DNA from: Variovorax sp. V93
Lineage (GTDB): Bacteria; Pseudomonadota; Gammaproteobacteria; Burkholderiales; Burkholderiaceae_C
Assembly (NCBI RefSeq): GCF_041154485.1
Contig: NZ_AP028669.1
Location: 3,348,001-3,412,000, forward strand
Length of the DNA stretch: 64,000 nt
Reading direction: 5' to 3'
Of this stretch, positions 46,525 to 58,056 are shown in pieces (the first letter of the stretch is position 1; every line of letters starts with the position of its first letter). The notes under the pieces are model-generated. The model was given only the letters and a program-made list of their open reading frames with translations, was not told the DNA's origin and ran no database searches. Made by a program: the position numbers and the translations under genes.

Positions 46525-47541
46525 ATGCAGATCGTCATCACGGGCGGCGCCGGCTTCCTGGGCGCACGCCTTGCCCGCACCCTGCTGAAGCAGGGCGAGC
46601 TTTCGCTGGCGGGTGCGCCGGCACGCACCATTTCCCGCATCACGCTGGTCGACCGCGCCGCGCCGCCGGCCGACCTGGCGGCCGAGCCGCGCATCGCCAC
46701 CGCGCTCGGCGACCTGAACGAACAGCTGGCCTCGTCCGATGCGGCGCCCTGGCGCGAGGCCGACGCCATCTTTCACCTGGCCGCAGCCGTCAGCGGCGAA
46801 TGCGAGGCCGACTTCGACCTGGGCATGCGCAGCAACTTCGCCGCTACGCATGCGCTGCTCGAGAAGGCGCGCGCCGTGGGCACCCGGCCGCTGCTGGTGT
46901 TTGCCAGCTCGCTCGCAGTGTTCGGCGACTCGCCCGAGCAGCCGCTGCCGCCGGTGATCGAGGACCACACGCTGCCGACGCCGCAGACCAGCTACGGCAT
47001 CCAGAAATTCATCGGCGAGCAGCTGGTGGCCGACTACACGCGCAAGGGCTTCATCCGCGGGCGCAGCGTGCGGCTGATGACGGTGAGCGTGCGCCCCGGC
47101 CGGCCCAACGGCGCGGCCTCGGGCTTTTTCAGCGGCATGATCCGCGAGCCGCTCGCGGGCATCCGCGCCGCCTGCCCGGTGCCCGACGAGACGCCGGTGG
47201 CCATCGCGTCGCCGGCGCGCACCGTCGAAGGCATCCTGCGCGCCGCGCAGGCCAGCGACGCCCAATGGGGACCGCGCACCGCGCTCAACCTGCCCTCGCT
47301 TTCCACCACGGTGGGCGAAATGGCCGCCGCGCTCGAACGCGTGGCCGGCAAGGCGGCCACCGATCTGCTCGACCGCACGCCCGATCCGGCCATCCAGCGC
47401 ATCGTGAAGACCTGGCCCGGGCGCATCGAAACCGCGCGCGCCGGCAAGCTCGGGCTCGTGCCCGACGCCAGCTTCGAGGCGGTCATTCGCGATTACGTCC
47501 GTGAAAATCCCGACGCAGTCAAACTGGTTATTGCGGCATAG
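46525..47541 (+). CDS. denD: NAD-dependent epimerase/dehydratase, D-erythronate dehydrogenase-like
   Basis: A 338-residue extended-SDR with GGAGFLGARLA (7-17) for NAD and the YxxxK pair in TSYGIQKFIGE (about 157-167). The family closest in style is DenD, which oxidises D-erythronate at C2; RPGRPNGAASGFFSGMIREP is characteristic. It has a good GAAGGAGAC site before ATG 46525. The 63-bp gap to a complete TRAP system supports uptake-linked acid oxidation. Other erythronate/threonate pathway genes (kinase, PdxA2, OtnC/OtnI) are absent from the window, so the substrate remains provisional. Confidence 0.78.
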   Translation: MQIVITGGAGFLGARLARTLLKQGELSLAGAPARTISRITLVDRAAPPADLAAEPRIATALGDLNEQLASSDAAPWREADAIFHLAAAVSGECEADFDLGMRSNFAATHALLEKARAVGTRPLLVFASSLAVFGDSPEQPLPPVIEDHTLPTPQTSYGIQKFIGEQLVADYTRKGFIRGRSVRLMTVSVRPGRPNGAASGFFSGMIREPLAGIRAACPVPDETPVAIASPARTVEGILRAAQASDAQWGPRTALNLPSLSTTVGEMAAALERVAGKAATDLLDRTPDPAIQRIVKTWPGRIETARAGKLGLVPDASFEAVIRDYVRENPDAVKLVIAA

Positions 47542-47604
47542 TCATCGGTTGCGCGCGAAGCCGACGCTTTGCGACACCCCCTTTCCATCTCAGGAGACAG
47601 AAGA

Positions 47605-48576
47605 ATGAAATTGACCCGACTGGCCGCTGGCCTGGTTCTGGGCATGGGCATGGCCTGCGCGGCCTTTGCGCAGACGACCATGAAGATCAGCATCTCGACC
47701 GCGCAGAACTCGCACCAGGGCGTGGCCATCGACACCTTCGCCAAGGAAGTCGAAAAGCGCACGGGCGGCCGCTACAAGGTCCAGACCTTCTACAACGGCT
47801 CACTCGGCGGCGAGCGCGAATCGATCGAGGCGGTGCAGCTGGGCACGCAGGAACTCGCGTTCTCCTCGACCGGCCCGGTGCCCAATTTCGTGCCCGAGAC
47901 CAAGATCCTCGACGTGCCCTTCCTGTTCCGCGACAAGGCCCATGCGCGCGCCGTGCTCGACGGCCCGATCGGCCAGGACCTGCTCACCAAGTTCGACGCC
48001 AAGGGCTTCAAGGCGCTGGCCTGGGCCGAGAACGGCTTCCGCCACATGACCAACAGCAAGCGCGACGTGAAGGCGCCCGAAGACCTCAAGGGCCTGAAGA
48101 TGCGCACCATGGAGAACCCGGTGCACATCGCCGCCTACAAGGGTTTCGGCATCATCACCACGCCCATGGCCTTCCCCGAGGTGTTCACCGCGCTGCAGCA
48201 GGGCACGGTCGACGGCCAGGAGAACCCGCTGCCGGTGATCATCTCCGCCAAGTTCGACCAGGTTCAAAAACACCTGTCGCTCACGGGCCACGTCTATTCG
48301 CCCTGCATCTTCCTGATGAACAAGGCTTCGTTCGACAAGCTCAGCGCGGCCGACAAGCAGGCCTTCCTCGACGCCGCCAAGGAAGGCACCAAGGCCAACC
48401 GCGCCCGCGTGGACGAGGACGACGCCAAGGGCGTGGCCGACCTGCGCGCCAAGGGCATGACCGTGATCGAGAATGTCGACAAGGCCAAGTTCGTGGCCGC
48501 GCTCGCTCCGGTGAATGCGCAGTTCGAGAAGGACTTCGGCAAGGCCAATCTCGACAAGATCCGCGACTACAAGTAA
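47605..48576 (+). CDS. dctP: TRAP transporter solute-binding protein
   Basis: A 323-residue periplasmic receptor with a signal peptide (1-22, AAFAQ). DctP-family blocks include FYNGSLGGERESIEAVQLGT, the carboxylate-binding Arg region LKGLKMRTMENPVH, and FPEVFTALQQGTVDGQENP. It captures a sugar acid or related carboxylate for DctQM. Strong AGGAGA precedes ATG 47605. An intrinsic terminator-like hairpin lies between it and dctQ, as expected when the receptor is needed in excess. Confidence 0.93.
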   Translation: MKLTRLAAGLVLGMGMACAAFAQTTMKISISTAQNSHQGVAIDTFAKEVEKRTGGRYKVQTFYNGSLGGERESIEAVQLGTQELAFSSTGPVPNFVPETKILDVPFLFRDKAHARAVLDGPIGQDLLTKFDAKGFKALAWAENGFRHMTNSKRDVKAPEDLKGLKMRTMENPVHIAAYKGFGIITTPMAFPEVFTALQQGTVDGQENPLPVIISAKFDQVQKHLSLTGHVYSPCIFLMNKASFDKLSAADKQAFLDAAKEGTKANRARVDEDDAKGVADLRAKGMTVIENVDKAKFVAALAPVNAQFEKDFGKANLDKIRDYK

Positions 48577-48608
48577 CCCCGGCTGCCGCCGCCCGGCGGC
48601 ATGCCCCC

Positions 48609-48639
48609 GCCCGCCCAGACCGGTCTGGCGGGCTTTTTT
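48609..48639 (+). terminator. Intrinsic terminator/attenuator between dctP and dctQ
   Basis: A stem built from GCCCGCCCAGACC against GGTCTGGCGGGC (one bulged C) is followed at once by TTTTTTG. It lies 33 bp after dctP and 20 bp before dctQ. Partial read-through would give more receptor than membrane subunits. Confidence 0.82.
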
Positions 48640-48658
48640 GTTTTGAACGCGAGTGCAG

Positions 48659-49153
48659 ATGAAAGAAAAATTCCTCGGCATCGAACGCTGGACCACCGGC
48701 GCCTCGATGCTTGCCGCCTGCCTGATGCTGGTCATTGCATCGGCCCTGGGCGTGTTCCAGATCGTGACCCGCTTCGTGCTCGAGCAGCCCGCCGAGTGGA
48801 GCGAGATCCTGATCCGCGTGAGCCTGATCTGGATGGTGTTTTTGGGCATACCGATGGCGTTTCGCCAGGGTGCCATGGTCAGCGTGGACGTGCTCTACCG
48901 CTGGAGCCCGCCGCGCATCAAGCGCGTGCTCGACGCGGTGGTGAGCATTGCCGCCCTCATCCTGATGCTGGTCATTCTCTGGTGGGGCTGGGACTACGCG
49001 ATGCGCGGCCGCGTGCAGTCGATGGCCGGGCTCGAAAGCCTGTCGATGGTGTGGGCATACCTGGCGCTGCCGGTGGGCTCCGTTTTCTGCCTGTTCGGCA
49101 TCGTCGGTAATTTTCTCGATCCCAAGCGGCTCGAACTGGAGACCGCGCAATGA
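48659..49153 (+). CDS. dctQ: TRAP transporter small permease subunit
   Basis: A 164-residue protein with four hydrophobic helices, typical of DctQ. Blocks include VIASALGVFQIVTRFVLEQP and EWSEILIRVSLIWMVFLGIP. ATG 48659 is preferred to GTG 48653. Its stop overlaps the dctM start by 4 bp. It complements DctM as the membrane complex of this TRAP transporter. Confidence 0.9.
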   Translation: MKEKFLGIERWTTGASMLAACLMLVIASALGVFQIVTRFVLEQPAEWSEILIRVSLIWMVFLGIPMAFRQGAMVSVDVLYRWSPPRIKRVLDAVVSIAALILMLVILWWGWDYAMRGRVQSMAGLESLSMVWAYLALPVGSVFCLFGIVGNFLDPKRLELETAQ

Positions 49154-50427
49154 CGCCCGTGATGGTTGCAACGATGGTGCTGTGTTTCGCACTGTCGGTT
49201 TCGGTGGCGGTGTCGATCGGCCTGGCCTCGATCATGGGCATTCAGATGGCCAACGCCAACATGCTGATCTCCGTGAAGGAGATGTTCAACTCCATCAACA
49301 AGTTTCCGCTGGCGGCCATTCCGTTCTTCATCCTGGCCGGCAACCTGATGGAAACCGGCGGCATCTCGCGGCGGCTGGTCGAGTTTGCCAAGAGCATCGT
49401 GGGCGGCGTGCAGGGCGGCCTGCCGATGACCTGCGTGCTCACCTGCATGATCTTCGCGGCGGTGTCGGGCTCGTCGGTGGCCACCACCTTCGCCATCGGC
49501 GCGATCCTGATCCCGGCGCTCATCAAGCACGGCTACCCCACCGCCTACGCGGCCGCGCTGCAGGCCACCAGCGCCGAACTGGGCGTGATCATCCCGCCCT
49601 CGATCCCGATGATCCTCTACGGCGTGAGCGCCGAGGTGTCCATCGGCGAGTTGTTCATCGCGGGTTTCGGCCCGGGCATTCTCATCAGCCTGGCCCTGAT
49701 GCTGTTCGTCTGGATCTACTGCAAGTGGAAGGGCTGGGGCAAGAACGACGGCGACGGCCGCATGCCTTTCGGCAAGGCGCTGTGGCAGGCCGGCTGGGCG
49801 CTGCTGATGCCCGTCATCATCCTGGGCGGCATCTACGGCGGCATCTTCACGCCCACCGAAGCCTCGGCCGTGGCGGTGTTCTATGCGCTGGTGGTGGGCG
49901 TCGTGATCTACCGCGAGATCAAGCCCGCGGACCTGTACGTGATCCTGCGCAAGTCGGTGCTGTCGTCGGCGGTGATCATGTTCATCATCGCCAACGCGGG
50001 CCTGTTCGCGTTCCTGATCACGCGCGCGGGCGTGCCCGATGCCATCGGCCACTGGCTGCAGGAAGTGCTGAAGTCGCCCGCGATGTTCCTCCTGGGCGTG
50101 AACGCGGCGCTGTTCGTCATCGGCATGTTCATCGAGACCAGCGCGGCCATCATCGTGCTCGCGCCGATTCTCGCGCCGGTGGCGGTGCACTTCGGCATCG
50201 ACCCGGTGCACTTCGGGCTCGTCATGGTGGTGAACCTTGCGCTCGGCATGATCACCCCGCCTTTCGGCGTGAACCTGTTCGCCGCCTGCACGGTGGCGCG
50301 CATCTCGCTCGACCGGATCGTGAAGTACCTGGTGCCCTTCGTGCTCGTGATCCTGGCCTGCCTGATGGTGATCACTTACGTGCCATGGATATCGCTGGCG
50401 CTGCGCGACCTGGTGTACGCCAAGTAG
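49150..50427 (+). CDS. dctM: TRAP transporter large permease subunit
   Basis: A 425-residue protein with about 12 hydrophobic segments, the sodium-coupled translocating subunit. Family blocks: PFFILAGNLMETGGISRRLV, AAVSGSSVATTFAIG, ATSAELGVIIPPSIPMILYG, PTEASAVAVFYALV and LALGMITPPFGVNLFA. ATGA overlap with dctQ. A clean terminator follows. Confidence 0.95.
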   Translation: MTPVMVATMVLCFALSVSVAVSIGLASIMGIQMANANMLISVKEMFNSINKFPLAAIPFFILAGNLMETGGISRRLVEFAKSIVGGVQGGLPMTCVLTCMIFAAVSGSSVATTFAIGAILIPALIKHGYPTAYAAALQATSAELGVIIPPSIPMILYGVSAEVSIGELFIAGFGPGILISLALMLFVWIYCKWKGWGKNDGDGRMPFGKALWQAGWALLMPVIILGGIYGGIFTPTEASAVAVFYALVVGVVIYREIKPADLYVILRKSVLSSAVIMFIIANAGLFAFLITRAGVPDAIGHWLQEVLKSPAMFLLGVNAALFVIGMFIETSAAIIVLAPILAPVAVHFGIDPVHFGLVMVVNLALGMITPPFGVNLFAACTVARISLDRIVKYLVPFVLVILACLMVITYVPWISLALRDLVYAK

Positions 50428-50457
50428 CGGAACGGCGCGAAAAACAAGGAAGAAACG

Positions 50458-50484
50458 GCAGCCTGTTCGCAGGCTGCTTTTTTT
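50458..50484 (+). terminator. Rho-independent terminator after dctM
   Basis: Perfect 8-bp stem GCAGCCTG / CAGGCTGC with a TTCG tetraloop and seven T residues, 30 bp past the stop. It closes the denD-dctPQM operon. Confidence 0.93.
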
Positions 50485-50576
50485 GTGCGGCGGCGCCGCT
50501 GTAAGGCAAACGTTTCACGAAGATGTCACCGCTTGCAACGATGCTGCAGCCCTCGATTCCCGAAAGCTGTGGCGCC

Positions 50577-51125
50577 ATGTTTCCCACCAAGACCGACAAG
50601 GCACGCGACGAACTCCAGGGCCGCCAGCGCACGCTGAGCCAGCGCGAACGCGCCTTGCTGCTGATGGCCGACGGCCGGCGTTCGCTGACCGATTTCAGCC
50701 CGCTGTTCGCAAGCCGGACCGAAGCCGAGCAGGCGATCCAGGCGCTGATGCGCCAGGGCTACCTGCAGGACGCGCAGGCGGTGGCTGCCGCGGCAGCGCA
50801 GGCCGTGGCCCCGCCGCCCGCCCCGGTGCCCGCAGCCGACCCGATACGGCTCGCCACCTCGGCCGACAACTTCGACGGCAAGCGATCCCTGGCCACGACG
50901 CGCATGTTCCTGTTCGACATCTGCGAGCGCATGTTCGTGCGCCGCGACCCCAGGTTCGCGCTGCAGATGCGCGACGCCCTGCGCGAGGCGCGCGACCGCG
51001 GCGCGATGCTGAGCATTGCCGCGCTGATGCTCACCGAGGTCGAGAAAGCCGCGGGCGCCGAGCGGGCCGAATCGCTGCGCGAGCGCATCGACCGGCTGTT
51101 GCCGCCGGCCGAGACCGTGCACTGA
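50577..51125 (+). CDS. Uncharacterised protein with a winged-helix-like N-terminus
   Basis: A soluble protein of 182 residues from ATG 50577, or 200 from ATG 50523 (neither has a strong ribosome-binding site). Residues ~18-65 (TLSQRERALLLMADGRRS, then TEAEQAIQALMRQGYL) look like a small winged helix. A Pro/Ala-rich linker follows, then a ~90-residue helical domain (including RMFLFDICERMFVRRDPRF). No family recognised. It lies between the TRAP terminator and the glycine riboswitch and seems to be a single-gene unit. Confidence 0.72.
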   Translation: MFPTKTDKARDELQGRQRTLSQRERALLLMADGRRSLTDFSPLFASRTEAEQAIQALMRQGYLQDAQAVAAAAAQAVAPPPAPVPAADPIRLATSADNFDGKRSLATTRMFLFDICERMFVRRDPRFALQMRDALREARDRGAMLSIAALMLTEVEKAAGAERAESLRERIDRLLPPAETVH

Positions 51126-51164
51126 GCCGCAGACCGGACGGCCGCGATCCACTACACTCCCATG

Positions 51165-51367
51165 GTCAGGAGAGAGCCCCGCCAGCCGGGGCCGCCGAAG
51201 GCGCAGGGGTTTCCCGAACGCTCAGGCAAAAGGACTGACACAGCGCTGGCGCATGCCGGCGTTTCCTTGCTGGAGAGAGGCTGTTGCTTGCATCAATGCG
51301 ATGCACCAGCCCACCGAAGGAGCAAACCCCGATCGTGGGGCGAATCTCTCAGGTAAAGCGGACAGCA
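51165..51367 (+). promoter_or_regulatory. Tandem glycine riboswitch upstream of gcvT
   Basis: Two consecutive glycine aptamers. Aptamer 1 is closed by GTCAG (51165-51169) and CTGAC (51235-51239), with the typical GGAGAGAGCCCC entry and CTCAGGCAAAAGGAC exit. Aptamer 2 is closed by TGCTG (51268-51272) and CAGCA (51363-51367), with GGAGAGAGGC and the CTCTCAGGTAAAGCGGAC exit. No separate terminator is visible, so control is probably at translation of gcvT, whose GTG start lies 53 bases further on. A TACACT -10-like box at 51153-51158 is suitably placed. Confidence 0.95.
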
Positions 51368-51420
51368 GGGGTGGCCCATGGCTCGCGCCATGGAATTCGT
51401 CTGCCCCTTTGGAGTGCCCC

Positions 51421-52599
51421 GTGGCCGCATCCTCCGACGCCTCTTCCGCCGAACAACTCCTGAAGACCCCGCTGTACGGCCTGCACGTGGAGCTCGGCGC
51501 CCGCATGGTGCCGTTTGCCGGCTATTCGATGCCGGTGCAGTACCCCGCCGGCCTCATGGCCGAGCACAGGCACACGCGCGATGCGGCCGGCCTGTTCGAC
51601 ATCTCGCACATGGGCCAGCTGCGCCTGGTCGGTCCGGACGCGGCGGCCGCCTTCGAAACCCTGATGCCGGTCGACGTGATCGACCTCGCCGCCGGCAAGC
51701 AGCGCTATGGCCTGCTGCTGAACGACGAGGGCGGCATCCTCGACGACCTGATGTTCTTCAACGAAGGCCACGGCTCGATCTTCGTGATCGTCAACGGCGC
51801 CTGCAAGGTGGCGGACATCGCCCACATCCAGCAGCAGATCGGCGCACGCTGCGAGGTGCAGCCCATGCCCGACCACGCGCTGCTCGCGCTGCAGGGGCCG
51901 CAGGCAGCCACGGTGCTGGCGCGGCTGTCGCCCGGCATCGAGCGCTTCGTGTTCATGACGGGCGGCGCGGTGCAGATCGGCGGCATTCCGGCCTTCGCCA
52001 CGCGCAGCGGCTACACCGGCGAGGACGGCTTCGAGATCTCGGTGGCCGGCCAGAATGCAGAGGCGCTGGCCCGCCTGCTGCTGGCGCAGCCCGAGGTCAA
52101 GCCCATCGGCCTGGGCGCACGCAATTCGCTGCGGCTGGAAGCGGGGCTGTGCCTCTACGGCAACGACATCGACACCGCCACCACGCCGGTCGAGGCCTCG
52201 CTGAACTGGGCGATCCAGAAGGTGCGCCGCACGGGCGGCGCGCGCGAAGGCGGCTTCCCCGGCGCGGCCAAAGTCCTGGCCCAGCTCGCCGCCGCCACGG
52301 CCGGCGCCGCGGGCCACACCGACCATGACACGCTGAAGCGCAAGCGCGTCGGCCTCGTGGCGCTGGAACGCATTCCGGTGCGCGACGGCACCGTGCTGCA
52401 ATCCTTCGAAGGCCACGACATCGGCTTTGTCACGAGCGGCCTGCTCGGCCCGACGGCCGACCGCCCGATTGCCATGGGCTACGTGGCCACCGCGTTTTCC
52501 GAGCCCGGCACGCGCGTTCAGGCCATCGTGCGCGGCAAGCCGGTGCCGATGGAAGTCTCGACCCTGCCTTTCGTGCCCACGCGCTACTACCGCGGCTAG
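51421..52599 (+). CDS. gcvT: Glycine cleavage system T protein (aminomethyltransferase)
   Basis: A 392-residue folate-dependent T protein that releases ammonia from the H-protein intermediate and makes 5,10-methylene-THF. Family blocks: PFAGYSMPVQYPAGLMAEH, GLFDISHMGQLRL, and RSGYTGEDGFEIS with the catalytic Asp region; GLGARNSLRLEAGLCLYGND binds folate. Start is GTG 51421 with GGAG 7-10 bases upstream, just after the riboswitch; the long in-frame upstream stretch is riboswitch sequence, not coding. Two further genes, gcvH and gcvP, complete the operon (the L protein is elsewhere). Confidence 0.95.
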   Translation: MAASSDASSAEQLLKTPLYGLHVELGARMVPFAGYSMPVQYPAGLMAEHRHTRDAAGLFDISHMGQLRLVGPDAAAAFETLMPVDVIDLAAGKQRYGLLLNDEGGILDDLMFFNEGHGSIFVIVNGACKVADIAHIQQQIGARCEVQPMPDHALLALQGPQAATVLARLSPGIERFVFMTGGAVQIGGIPAFATRSGYTGEDGFEISVAGQNAEALARLLLAQPEVKPIGLGARNSLRLEAGLCLYGNDIDTATTPVEASLNWAIQKVRRTGGAREGGFPGAAKVLAQLAAATAGAAGHTDHDTLKRKRVGLVALERIPVRDGTVLQSFEGHDIGFVTSGLLGPTADRPIAMGYVATAFSEPGTRVQAIVRGKPVPMEVSTLPFVPTRYYRG

Positions 52600-52644
52600 G
52601 CGCTGCGCCCCAACCATCATTTTTTCCACGAGGAGTTTTCCACC

Positions 52645-53016
52645 ATGAGCATCAAGTACACCAAGGACCATGAATGGGTCTCGGCCGAAGGCAGCGCAGC
52701 CACCGTCGGCATCACCGTGCATGCGCAGGACGCGCTCGGCGACGTGGTCTTTGTCGACCTGCCTGAAGTCGGCAAGACCTTTGCACAGGGCGAGGTTGCC
52801 GGTGTCGTCGAATCGGTCAAGGCCGCGGCCGATGTGTTCATGCCCGTGTCGGGCGAGATCACCGAAGTGAACGAAGCCCTGCGCGCCGATCCCTCGCTCG
52901 CCAACACCGACCCGCTGGCCGCGGGCTGGTTCTTCAAGGTCAAGCTCAGCGAGCCGGCGCAGCTCGACGCGCTGCTCGACGCTGCCAGCTACGACAAGTT
53001 CGCTGCCGAGTCCTGA
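52645..53016 (+). CDS. gcvH: Glycine cleavage system H protein
   Basis: A 123-residue lipoyl carrier that shuttles the aminomethyl group between P, T and L proteins. The lipoyl-lysine is K59 in [12 protein letters not shown], and the N-terminal [12 protein letters not shown] is typical. Start ATG 52645 follows GAGGAG. It lies 45 bp after gcvT and 50 bp before gcvP, under the glycine riboswitch. Confidence 0.97.
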   Translation: MSIKYTKDHEWVSAEGSAATVGITVHAQDALGDVVFVDLPEVGKTFAQGEVAGVVESVKAAADVFMPVSGEITEVNEALRADPSLANTDPLAAGWFFKVKLSEPAQLDALLDAASYDKFAAES

Positions 53017-53066
53017 TCCGCCGAGTTCGCAAGCCGCTTTTTCCTCATCCCCGAGCCTTCACCGCC

Positions 53067-55973
<2,907 letters not shown>

Positions 55974-55983
55974 AAAAGGCCGC

Positions 55984-56232
55984 TCAGGCTTCGCGGCGGT
56001 ACATCGCCCATTTCACGGTGAGGATGTCCGCCGCGATCTTCGCGGCGTTGACGCCCGCGTAGCTTTGGGACGGATCGAATTCGAAGCCTTCCTTGTAGCA
56101 CCTGACATGCGCGAAGTCGCGGTCGAAGGTCATCGGACCCATGAGCTCGGCGGGGTCGGTGCCCGCGGGAAGCGCCAGGAATTTCTCGGGATCGGTGGCA
56201 CTCTGGTAGAGGTCGACGCTCATCAGGTTCAT
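55984..56232 (-). CDS. Conserved hypothetical protein (82 aa)
   Basis: An 82-residue soluble protein with no signal or membrane segment. It has an aromatic-rich middle (FDRDFAHVRCYKEGFEFDPS) and a C-terminal helix AAKIAADILTVKWAMYRRE. I do not recognise a family. It is a single gene convergent with gcvP. Codon use and a clear ATG (56230-56232) support it. An alternative start is Met4. Confidence 0.65.
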   Translation of the reverse strand: MNLMSVDLYQSATDPEKFLALPAGTDPAELMGPMTFDRDFAHVRCYKEGFEFDPSQSYAGVNAAKIAADILTVKWAMYRREA

Positions 56233-56321
56233 ATGGGTGTCCTCGAAATCTGGGGATCCGGCGAATCATCCCCGGCATCCGCGCCGCATGCAATCGGCCC
56301 GCGCCTACACGGCGCGCCCGT

Positions 56322-57260
56322 TCAGCGCTGCTGCTGCTTCTTCTTCGCCAGCTCGCCCGTGGCGATCTGGTCGCGGAAGCCGCGCAGGCTGGCCTTGAGC
56401 TTGCGCTCGTTCTCCAGTCCCACGCGCACCATGATCTTCTGGCCCGACGAGAGCGACTCGAGCTGCGGATCGGCGTACTCGTAGCGCACCCAGGGCCGCT
56501 GCGACGGCACCTTGCCCTTCACCTCGACCAGGCGCACCGGCACCGGCCCGGCGGGTTCAGGCGCCTGCAGCAGATGGTCGATCACGGCAACGAGCCGGTC
56601 GTTGAAGTAGCGCCCCGGATAGCCGAGCTCCTCGTAGGCCTGCTGGAACAGCGGATAGAGCCGCGCATACACCTTGGCCGCCTTGGCCGGATCGATCGAC
56701 TCGACCAGCATCACGATGGGGCTGTAGCGCGCGGCATTGGTGGGTGCGATGGTTTCCTTCTCGCCCTTGCCCTGGGTGGTGAAGCGCTGCTTCGTCGGCT
56801 GCACGGGCCAGGTGCTCGCGGGCGACTGCTCGCGCGCGAGGTTGTCGACCGTGGCCACGAAGCGGCGCACGATGCCTTCGAACTGCAGGAAGTCCGCCAC
56901 GTTCTTGCTGCCCATCAGGTCGACGAGCGCCTTCATCACACGCGCATCGGAATCGGCGACCTTGGGCAGCCCCGATTCGGGCAGCGCGATCGCGTCGATG
57001 GGGTTCTGCGGCTCGGGGGATTCGGGCAGGGACGGGGGCGGCGCAGGTGCAAGCCCGTCGTTCGGGGCGGCGGCCACCGGCGGTTCGACCGGCAGCGGCT
57101 GTTGCTGCTGGTACCAGCGCCAGCCCAGGAATCCGGCCGCGATCGCCAGCAGCACGATCACGATGATGGTTCCGGTCGATGTTTCGCGCCGCGGCCTGTA
57201 CGCAGGCGCATCGCGCGGATCGCGCGCGTCGGGAATTTCGGGGATGTCTCGGTCGGACAT
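56322..57260 (-). CDS. DUF3014 membrane-anchored protein
   Basis: A 312-residue protein with a short cytoplasmic N-terminus, one transmembrane helix (TIIVIVLLAIAAGFLGWRWY, about 30-49), a Gln/Pro-rich linker and a folded periplasmic domain with VDLMGSKNVADFLQFEGIVRRFVATVDN, here split across 112-140. This matches DUF3014, whose function is unknown. Start ATG 57258-57260 follows AAGGAAAC; the longer open frame is rejected. It stands alone with 90-120 bp gaps on both sides. Confidence 0.85.
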   Translation of the reverse strand: MSDRDIPEIPDARDPRDAPAYRPRRETSTGTIIVIVLLAIAAGFLGWRWYQQQQPLPVEPPVAAAPNDGLAPAPPPSLPESPEPQNPIDAIALPESGLPKVADSDARVMKALVDLMGSKNVADFLQFEGIVRRFVATVDNLAREQSPASTWPVQPTKQRFTTQGKGEKETIAPTNAARYSPIVMLVESIDPAKAAKVYARLYPLFQQAYEELGYPGRYFNDRLVAVIDHLLQAPEPAGPVPVRLVEVKGKVPSQRPWVRYEYADPQLESLSSGQKIMVRVGLENERKLKASLRGFRDQIATGELAKKKQQQR

Positions 57261-57386
57261 GTCTGCGGTTTCCTTTTTGGAGGATTGCAATGGGAGACGA
57301 GCGGCTATGGTGCACCAGATCGGCGCCCGGCCGCGGCTTGGTCCCGTAACGCCCTGTGACGCGCCGATCGCCCGAAAGTTCGACCG

Positions 57387-58052
57387 CTAGGACGCGCCGA
57401 GCGCCTGCAGCCACGCCAGCGTGCCTTGCAGTTCGGCCGGACGGATCTCGTGGCCGCCCGGAAAATCGGCGCCCGACAGCGCCAGCGGCAGGCCGCGCGC
57501 GAGTTCGCGCGTGGCCTGCGCGGCGCTTGGCGGAATCACGTTGTCGCCGCTGCCGTGGCTCACCCACAGCGCCTTGCCTTCGAAAGCCTCGGGCGGCGCG
57601 ACGTGCGCCGCCACTTGCGACAGCAGCCGGCCGTGCCACACCATCGCCGCGCGCACCTTGGTGGGCTGGGTCAGCAGCAGCGACAGCGCCATGATGCCGC
57701 CCTGGCTGAAACCGCCGACCACCACGCGCTCGGGCGGCACGCCGAGCTGCTGCGACGCCGAGGCCACCATCTCGCCCACCAGGAAGCGGCTTTCGCGCTC
57801 CTGCTCCTCGTTGATGCGCCGCTCGCCATCGGCCAGCACCTCGAACTCGAACCACGCATAGGCATCGGGCGACAGCACATAGGGCGCGCGCAGGCTCAGC
57901 ACGTGGAACTGCGTCGGCATGAGCCGCGCGAGGCCGAACAGGTCCTGCTCGTTGCTGCCAACGCCGTGCATCAGCACCAGCAGCCAGGGCTCGCGCACGT
58001 TCGGCCCCGCGGCCTGCTCGAGGAACTTGAAAGGCAGGTGGAGTTGCGTCAT
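57387..58052 (-). CDS. Alpha/beta-hydrolase, carboxylesterase/phospholipase-like
   Basis: A 221-residue serine hydrolase of the phospholipase/carboxylesterase (AB_hydrolase_2) family. LMHGVGSNEQDLFGLA (oxyanion loop), nucleophile Ser in VVGGFSQGGIMALS, Asp in GSGDNVIPP and His in FPGGHEIRP form the triad. Probably acts on small esters or thioesters. The ATG is 5 bp downstream of the nitronate monooxygenase stop, so the two are co-transcribed. Confidence 0.92.
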   Translation of the reverse strand: MTQLHLPFKFLEQAAGPNVREPWLLVLMHGVGSNEQDLFGLARLMPTQFHVLSLRAPYVLSPDAYAWFEFEVLADGERRINEEQERESRFLVGEMVASASQQLGVPPERVVVGGFSQGGIMALSLLLTQPTKVRAAMVWHGRLLSQVAAHVAPPEAFEGKALWVSHGSGDNVIPPSAAQATRELARGLPLALSGADFPGGHEIRPAELQGTLAWLQALGAS

Positions 58053-58056
58053 GGCG

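Noticed and set aside
51253..51420. N-terminal extension of gcvT
   Set aside because: The in-frame upstream codons are the second glycine aptamer; the GTG at 51421 with GGAG fits the family start.
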